In this document: one piece after another, positions 55,829 through 61,497 of the stretch | Layout of the letters: each line of letters opens with the position of its first letter | How positions within the stretch are numbered: position 1 is the first letter of the stretch | Source of the DNA: Psychrobacter luti | GTDB taxonomy: Bacteria; Pseudomonadota; Gammaproteobacteria; Pseudomonadales; Moraxellaceae | Length of the DNA: 64,000 nucleotides | Reading direction: 5' to 3' | Assembly (NCBI RefSeq): GCF_014192115.1 | Contig: NZ_JACHXL010000001.1 | Coordinates: 248,001-312,000 of the forward strand | Notes under the pieces: generated by a model | Told to the model about the DNA's origin: nothing | Seen by the model: the letters and a program-made list of their open reading frames with translations, nothing else | Database searches by the model: none | Program-made: the position numbers and the translations under genes

Positions 55829-57793
55829 TCAATAACCCACCACTGCCGCATCGACGATACGCGGGTCAGAAGAGCCATATACGCCATTTGGGGTAATCAT
55901 AATCGACTGGGTTGAGCCCATGGCTGATTGGGGGCTTACCTTATGGCCCATTGACTCGAGCTTTTTAATCGTATCTATATTTAGCGCTTTTTCGATACGA
56001 ATCTCATCGGGTAGCCACTGGTCATGAATGCGCGGCGCGTGCGTGGCCTCAGCGATATTCATATCGTGGTCAATGACGTTGGAGATGACTTGTGTGACGG
56101 TGGTGATAATGCGGCTACCACCTGGGCTACCAGTAACGATAAAAGGTTTATTATCTTTAAACACTAAGGTTGGACTCATCGATGATAAAGGACGCTTATT
56201 GGCTTCCACGGCATTTGCATCGCCGCCGATTAAACCATAACCATTAGGCACGCCAGGCTTGGCAGAAAAATCATCCATCTCATTGTTAAGTAGGATACCC
56301 GTACCTTCAGCGACCAGTCCAGTACCGTATGAGAAATTAAGCGTATATGTATTAGCCACTGCATTGCCATCTTTATCGACGATAGAGAAGTGCGTGGTTT
56401 GGTCGCTCTCGTAAGGTAGAGGGTTATTTGCCTTGATGGTTGCTGCTGGCGTGGCTTTATTTGGGTTAATTAAGGCGCGCAGCTTATCAGCATAAGGCTG
56501 GGCAGTTAGGCCGCTGGCAGGTACGTCGATAAAATCAGAATCACCCAAATACTCAGAACGATCGGCGTAAGCAAGCTGCATGGCTTCTGCCATGAGGTGA
56601 ATGGTTTGCGCGCTGTTTTGACCGTAGTCTTTTAGCGGATAACCTTCTAAAATATTTAAAATCTGCACGATATGAATACCGCCAGAAGACGGTGGCGGCA
56701 TTGAGACAATCTCATAACCACGATAATCGCCCTTGACTGGTACGCGAGCGATGGCTTCATAATTTGCCAAGTCCTGCAAGCTCATATTACCGCCTGCTTC
56801 ATTGATGGCTTTGACCAATTTACGCGCCGTTTCTCCCTTATAAAAGCCATCTGCGCCTTTCGCGGCAATCAGTTTAAGAGACTTTGCGAGCTCTGGTTGT
56901 TTTAAGCGCTCACCCGGCTGATACGCACTACCGTTTGGTTTGAAAAATATCTTTTTGGTACTTGGCCATTTTTGTAGACGGTCACTTAACGCTTCTAATG
57001 ACTCTGACAATCCAGCGGTGACCTCTATTCCGTTTTCAGCCAGTGCAATCGCTGGTGCCATTACTTGCCCGCGGCTCATCGTGCCATGATCTTCTAACGC
57101 TTTAAGTAAGCCTGCGACCGTACCTGGTACGCCTACGGCTAGGCCATGATAGCGAGATAGGTCACTGACCGCATTGCCATCCTTGTCGAGATACATGTCG
57201 CGCGAGGCGCTACTAGGCGCTTTTTCACGATAATCAAGCGCTACGGTTTTGCCTTGCTTGGCATCATATACCATCATAAATCCGCCGCCGCCGATATTGC
57301 CCGCACGCGGCAACGTCACAGCTAAAGCAAAGCCAACCGCTACAGCAGCATCAACGGCGTTACCGCCATCTTTTAAAATCTTTAAGCCAATCTCAGAGGC
57401 CAGCGCTTCTTGGGTTGCGACCATGCCATTTTTTGCCCAAACGGGGTGGTGGATAGCGTCAGCTGAGTAAATAGCTTGGTCAGTTTTGGCTGTCTTGCTA
57501 TTAACGACGGCTGTGCCTTTGGCAAGGGTAGGCGTTAGGGTAGAGGATTTTGATTTTGTAACGCGCTGATTTTCGGACAATACAGTCGGATTATCAGTCA
57601 TAATCGCTAAATTAATGGCACTGGTATTAATCGAGGTTGGATTGACGGTATTTTTTGCGGTTGTAGATTTCGTTTCTGCGGCGTGAGCAGAGACCGTTAG
57701 TAATAGTGTGCTAGTGATAATCACCGCAGCAGATTTTAGTTTTTTATGGGTAAGCGTTTGGGTGCTATGAGAATGAGAAAACAGAGTTGACAT
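55829..57793 (-). CDS. ggt: Gamma-glutamyltransferase
   Basis: Periplasmic Ntn-hydrolase that cleaves glutathione and transfers its glutamyl group. The signal peptide is at the N-terminus (hydrophobic run to VSAHA, about residue 38). The mature alpha domain begins around GMVATQEALASEIGLKIL and includes LDYREKAPSSASRDMY. The self-cleavage site is the threonine in DQTTHFSIVDKDG, which becomes the N-terminus of the beta subunit; the GSPGGSRI block follows. Between the signal peptide and the catalytic part lies a Thr/Ser/Ala-rich linker of about 75 residues that is longer than in E. coli. ATG 57793 follows AAGGA. Confidence 0.94.
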   Translation of the reverse strand: MSTLFSHSHSTQTLTHKKLKSAAVIITSTLLLTVSAHAAETKSTTAKNTVNPTSINTSAINLAIMTDNPTVLSENQRVTKSKSSTLTPTLAKGTAVVNSKTAKTDQAIYSADAIHHPVWAKNGMVATQEALASEIGLKILKDGGNAVDAAVAVGFALAVTLPRAGNIGGGGFMMVYDAKQGKTVALDYREKAPSSASRDMYLDKDGNAVSDLSRYHGLAVGVPGTVAGLLKALEDHGTMSRGQVMAPAIALAENGIEVTAGLSESLEALSDRLQKWPSTKKIFFKPNGSAYQPGERLKQPELAKSLKLIAAKGADGFYKGETARKLVKAINEAGGNMSLQDLANYEAIARVPVKGDYRGYEIVSMPPPSSGGIHIVQILNILEGYPLKDYGQNSAQTIHLMAEAMQLAYADRSEYLGDSDFIDVPASGLTAQPYADKLRALINPNKATPAATIKANNPLPYESDQTTHFSIVDKDGNAVANTYTLNFSYGTGLVAEGTGILLNNEMDDFSAKPGVPNGYGLIGGDANAVEANKRPLSSMSPTLVFKDNKPFIVTGSPGGSRIITTVTQVISNVIDHDMNIAEATHAPRIHDQWLPDEIRIEKALNIDTIKKLESMGHKVSPQSAMGSTQSIMITPNGVYGSSDPRIVDAAVVGY

Positions 57794-57942
57794 CGCAAAG
57801 TCCTTTTTACGAGGGTGAGTAATAGTCCTAAATAATAAAAAATAGCAGTCAGATATTAGGCAGCTGTTGATTGCTTATTTTGATTAGAAATACTATAGCA
57901 GTAATTCTCTGTACTTAAAGGTTAAATTATAGAGATAAGCAC

Positions 57943-57976
57943 AAAAAAGCGCACCGGCTAACCGATGCGCTTTTTT
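57943..57976 (-). terminator. Terminator after the Spy/CpxP-like gene
   Basis: Stem AAAAAAGCGC-A-CCGG with CCG-A-TGCGCTTTTTT and a short loop, T run both ways. It lies between two minus-strand genes, downstream of the 58028 stop. Confidence 0.85.
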
Positions 57977-58027
57977 AAATGTTATTACTTTATCTAGCTA
58001 ATTCTTTTTAATTCCATGGCTTATATC

Positions 58028-58564
58028 TTACTGCGCTTGGTTATGCATCTTACGCTGTTTTGAACCATGATGACCTTTTGCTTTTCTTTCTGATTTTAAT
58101 TGCGCCATTTTTTGACGCTGTTCAGGCGTTAGTACTTGCGAGATGGCGTGCTCAGTTTGCACGCGCTCAATAAACCGCTGCTTGGTCTTTGCCGCTTGTT
58201 GATCCGCTAGACGATTGACGGCTGCCGTGTCTAAAGTTTTGGCATTGGTCAACGCTTGCATTTGTTGTTGCATTTGCGCGCGTTCTACTTGATATTTGGT
58301 ACGATCGTTTTTGTGACCACTATATTTTTCTTGCATAATAGCTTTGATTTGCGCCTGCTGCGTCGCTGTCAAATCTAGCTGCGCCATAGGGCCTCTCATG
58401 CCACCTTTACGCATGCCATCTTTCATGCCAGCTTTATGCTGCTTTTGCATATTGGCCGTTGTTGCTGGAGTCGTATCGGTGGTTGCGTTGACACTGGTAC
58501 AGCCCGTAACCGTTAAGACGCTAGATATCGCCAATACTGAGCCTATCAATAATTTTTTCATCAT
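58028..58564 (-). CDS. Spy/CpxP-like lipoprotein
   Basis: Envelope protein of 178 residues with a lipoprotein signal (MMKKLLIGSVLAISS, lipobox VTGC, Cys22). The mature part carries the two LTxxQ motifs of the Spy/CpxP family, seen as LTATQQAQIKAIM and LTPEQRQKMAQL, and is basic and helical in between. Family members are periplasmic chaperones, and CpxP inhibits its sensor kinase. CpxP and Spy are soluble, so a lipid anchor here is a difference. It is divergent from a CpxR/CpxA-like pair, the arrangement known for cpxP, which supports an envelope stress role. ATG 58564 has AAGG nearby. Confidence 0.85.
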   Translation of the reverse strand: MMKKLLIGSVLAISSVLTVTGCTSVNATTDTTPATTANMQKQHKAGMKDGMRKGGMRGPMAQLDLTATQQAQIKAIMQEKYSGHKNDRTKYQVERAQMQQQMQALTNAKTLDTAAVNRLADQQAAKTKQRFIERVQTEHAISQVLTPEQRQKMAQLKSERKAKGHHGSKQRKMHNQAQ

Positions 58565-58898
58565 TATTACCTTAATAGTTACCTTAAATTATGGAGCAAA
58601 CGTTATTTATGTTGCAAAATTTACGTTAAAAACTACATTTACTACGAAAAGCGATTTTTATCTGATAAGTAATGATTGGCAAGTGTCCCGGATAGCCACT
58701 ATCAATCATTACTTGCCGTCAGTGTTTGTTGCTGATAGCGGCTATCATACGACAGCTAGAAGTTGCGAACATTTATGAAATATTAAGAAAGGTAACGTTT
58801 GTGGCGCATTGATGAGCGCTTGCCTGATAATATGCGCCATACTATGGCATGCTTGGAATCATTTAACTGAGCTGCAGGAAAGTAGAGAGGAGTGGAGG
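58565..58898. promoter_or_regulatory. Divergent regulatory region with nested inverted repeats
   Basis: A 12-bp perfect inverted repeat, AAGTAATGATTG (58667-58678) with CAATCATTACTT (58703-58714), spans a 24-nt loop. Overlapping its right arm and downstream are two palindromes of one type: GATAGCCACTATC (58691-58703) and TGATAGCGGCTATCA (58733-58747). The two GATAGC half-sites start 43 bp apart, about four helical turns. TTTAC occurs at 58620-58624 and 58638-58642. They lie between the Spy-like gene and the two-component genes and are candidate operators. Confidence 0.65.
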
Positions 58899-59606
58899 AT
58901 GACGATGCCAAATATTTTATTGGGTGACGATGATGAAGAGTTGACCCAACTGTTGCAAGAATATTTGCATAATCACGGGATTCGCTGTGACTGTGTTCAT
59001 GATGGCGAGACGGTCATCGAACGCTTAAAAGTAGCGATGCATGACAGTGTGCCTTATGATTTATTGGTGCTCGATATTATGATGCCAAAGATAGATGGGC
59101 TTAGTGTCCTGCGTCAGCTGCCAGCGATTAGCGATATTCCTGTCATTATGTTGACCGCAAAAGGCGAGGAGATTGATCGCATTATTGGGCTGGAGCTTGG
59201 CGCAGATGATTATATTACCAAGCCTTGTAATCCGCGTGAGCTGCTGGCACGTATTAACGCGGTGATTAAACGCAGCCGTATTACCGCCTTGGGTGCAGCC
59301 TCGTCAGAGCATATGCCATTGCCAGAGAGTCGCCTGCATTTGGACCAAAATCAGCGTATCTGTCAAATAGATGGCGTTGAGCTACAAGTGACTGGTACGG
59401 AGTTCGATTTATTGTTGGCGCTACTTAAACAAAAAGGCGAGGTGGTAAGTAAAGCATGGCTGTCACAAAATGTCTTACAGCGTGAACTGCAGCCGTTCGA
59501 TCGCAGTCTTGATGTGCATGTGTCACGCCTCCGTAAAAAACTCCAACCTTTTCATGATGAGCCTATCAAGGCGATTCGTGGTAAAGGCTATCAGCTGGTG
59601 CTGTAA
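58899..59606 (+). CDS. CpxR-like response regulator
   Basis: OmpR/PhoB-family regulator. The receiver domain has the acidic pair in DDDEEL, the phospho-acceptor Asp59 in VLDIMMPKIDG, and the lysine in YITKPCNP. The DNA-binding winged helix (about 140-236) ends in RLRKKLQ and IRGKGYQLVL. It resembles CpxR along its length, including LELGADDYI and TPFDR-like QPFDRSLDVH. ATG 58899 or 58905 is chosen over the longer frame from 58809: GGAGG precedes both and the family starts there. It overlaps the kinase gene as TAATG. Confidence 0.9.
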   Translation: MTMPNILLGDDDEELTQLLQEYLHNHGIRCDCVHDGETVIERLKVAMHDSVPYDLLVLDIMMPKIDGLSVLRQLPAISDIPVIMLTAKGEEIDRIIGLELGADDYITKPCNPRELLARINAVIKRSRITALGAASSEHMPLPESRLHLDQNQRICQIDGVELQVTGTEFDLLLALLKQKGEVVSKAWLSQNVLQRELQPFDRSLDVHVSRLRKKLQPFHDEPIKAIRGKGYQLVL

Positions 59607-61162
59607 TGACGGATTCATCGATGTACACCTCTACATTTAAGCCGCGAATTACGCTATTTTGGCGGCTATTTCTCAGTCTGTTATTGACAGTGCTTATCAC
59701 TTCTATCATCTCTGTCATGGTAGAACGTTGGCTTAATGGTAAAGAGCTCAGCGCTAGGATGGACGTGCAAATTGACAGTCTTTTACTCAAACGTCAAGAA
59801 GTAGTTGAGGCGCTACAAGCGGGTGATTTATTGGCAGTCAGGCAACTTTATCGTCAAGACCGTCGGCTGATGAGCCAAATCAGGATTTATGATGAGCAGG
59901 GCGCAATTATTTTTCCGCGTTATCGTTATATAGAAGAGCGTAAAAAAAATAGTCAGGACGTGGAGCGTGACTTTCTATCATATCCTATGCCTGACAATCG
60001 TAGAGCACATAATGATAAAAATGATAGCGCCTATGAGAAGCCCTCTCTACTTAATGAAATACTGCATCCAGCGATGCCGAATAGAGAAGTGATTTTTGAC
60101 TCTAATAATCGCCCAGAACTGGCAGATTTATCCGTAAATTTGCCAGACGGGCAAACGGCCATTGTGCAATTGCGGCCGTATTTGCGCTTTGCTGACGTCT
60201 TAGAGCTCCAACGCGGTAATTTTACTGTGCGTTTGCTACTGATTATTCTCTTTAGTGTATTGGTCTGCTTTTGGCTCAGCCGTACGCTGACTCGGCGCAT
60301 CGGTCAAGTGCAACATACCGTGCATCGTATGATTGATGGCGACTATCAACCCAATACCCATTTATCAGAATTGGGCTCTGATGAGTTAGGTCTTTTGGCA
60401 AAAGATGTTGCTCAATTATCAACCCGATTGGCTGAGAGTGAGCTTGCGCGTAAGCAGATGTTAAGTGATATCTCCCATGAGCTGCGCTCGCCACTGGCGC
60501 GTCTTGATGTGGCTACTGAACTGACACGTGACTTTGCACCCAATACTAGCCGTTATCTTGACCGTATCGATAAAGAATCGGCACGCATGAATGAGCTTAT
60601 TGAGCAAATTATTCATATTCAATCTTTGCAAATGCAGCAATATACTATTGATAATTTAGAAAACGAATCCGTAGATATGGTTGATATAATCACTGAGATT
60701 GGTAAAGACGTCTGTTTTGAGTTTCAGCATAAAAATATACATTGGCAATGGACTCCGTCCGATGCTTTATTATCATCATCTGATACGTCTTTGACCGTGC
60801 TTGGCAATCAAGAACAGTTGCATAGCGCCCTTGAAAACATCATTCGTAATGCTTTTATGCACACTCCTGCAGGTTCAACTGTCACGGCTGAAGTCACAAA
60901 AACACCGTTAGATAATAAAAGAGATGCTATTCAAATTAGCATCACAGATGAGGGTGGCGGGGTAGCGGAAAAAGATGTAGAACGTATTTTTCAGCCTTTC
61001 GTACGACTAGATAGTGCTCGCCATAGGGAAACGGGCGGCTACGGATTGGGCTTGGCAATCGTTCATGCGGTTGTTATGGCCCATAAAGGTCAAATCACAG
61101 CTTATAATCGTCAAGACAGCAAAATGGGATTAGTAATAAAAATAACGCTGCCCGTGAAATAA
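59606..61162 (+). CDS. CpxA-like sensor histidine kinase
   Basis: Inner-membrane sensor of 518 residues. A first transmembrane segment is at about 16-42, a periplasmic sensor region of about 165 residues follows, and a second segment lies at about 207-227. A HAMP-like linker (RRIGQVQHTVHRMIDGDY) leads to the phospho-acceptor His291 in SDISHELRSPLARL. The N box (ENIIRNAFMHTP) and the G boxes (DEGGGVAEKD and GGYGLGLAI) are intact. The periplasmic part is distinct, rich in acidic and basic residues. It is translated with the CpxR-like gene by TAATG overlap. The target is likely envelope stress, by analogy. Confidence 0.9.
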   Translation: MTDSSMYTSTFKPRITLFWRLFLSLLLTVLITSIISVMVERWLNGKELSARMDVQIDSLLLKRQEVVEALQAGDLLAVRQLYRQDRRLMSQIRIYDEQGAIIFPRYRYIEERKKNSQDVERDFLSYPMPDNRRAHNDKNDSAYEKPSLLNEILHPAMPNREVIFDSNNRPELADLSVNLPDGQTAIVQLRPYLRFADVLELQRGNFTVRLLLIILFSVLVCFWLSRTLTRRIGQVQHTVHRMIDGDYQPNTHLSELGSDELGLLAKDVAQLSTRLAESELARKQMLSDISHELRSPLARLDVATELTRDFAPNTSRYLDRIDKESARMNELIEQIIHIQSLQMQQYTIDNLENESVDMVDIITEIGKDVCFEFQHKNIHWQWTPSDALLSSSDTSLTVLGNQEQLHSALENIIRNAFMHTPAGSTVTAEVTKTPLDNKRDAIQISITDEGGGVAEKDVERIFQPFVRLDSARHRETGGYGLGLAIVHAVVMAHKGQITAYNRQDSKMGLVIKITLPVK

Positions 61163-61497
61163 AAAATCCAGAATAATAACGTATTTTATCAACATATATT
61201 CGTTATTATGAATATAAAAGATAAGCGGTATTAAATCTCCGACGAGCGGTATTGTTACTCTCTATATATTCGTTAATAATAATATACAGAGAGTAATAAT
61301 AATTTTACAAAATAAGACGTACTGTTTATTAAATATTGACACGAGTAACAATCCCTCAAATCACGAGTAGCGATTCGCCAAATATAGCTTTCATCCTATG
61401 AATGTATCACCCGTTTTATTTTGTCATATCAACTCTCTAAAAATAGATTTTAACTTTGATTTCTCAAATCTAATAAGTCTGTAAGGGAGTACACATC
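61163..61497. promoter_or_regulatory. Leader region of the adhesin gene with hairpins and direct repeats
   Basis: Two inverted repeats: ATAATAACG (61173-61181) with CGTTATTAT (61201-61209), and a 16-bp pair at 61255-61270 and 61281-61296 with one mismatch. ATATATTCGTTA occurs twice, at 61194 and 61264. CACGAGTARC occurs twice, at 61340-61349 and 61362-61371, 22 bp apart. The adhesin's ATG follows AAGGGAG. Confidence 0.6.
61255..61296 (+). terminator. Hairpin after the kinase gene, possible terminator
   Basis: TTACTCTCTATATATT (61255-61270) pairs with AATATACAGAGAGTAA (61281-61296), one mismatch, 10-nt loop. The bases after it are AT-rich (TAATAATAATTTT) but have no clean T run, so termination is only possible. 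Confidence 0.45.

Noticed and set aside
58620..58642. CpxR box (two TTTAC on the plus strand)
   Set aside because: The half-sites are 18 bp apart start to start instead of about 10, so it does not fit the published site well.
58344..58778. Plus-strand open frame of 144 codons across the Spy-like gene and its promoter region
   Set aside because: Overlaps the Spy-like lipoprotein on the opposite strand and has no recognisable domain.
58809..58898. N-terminal extension of the CpxR-like regulator
   Set aside because: The family starts at NILLxDDD, and GGAGG lies directly before ATG 58899/58905, so the 30 upstream codons are not translated as part of it.
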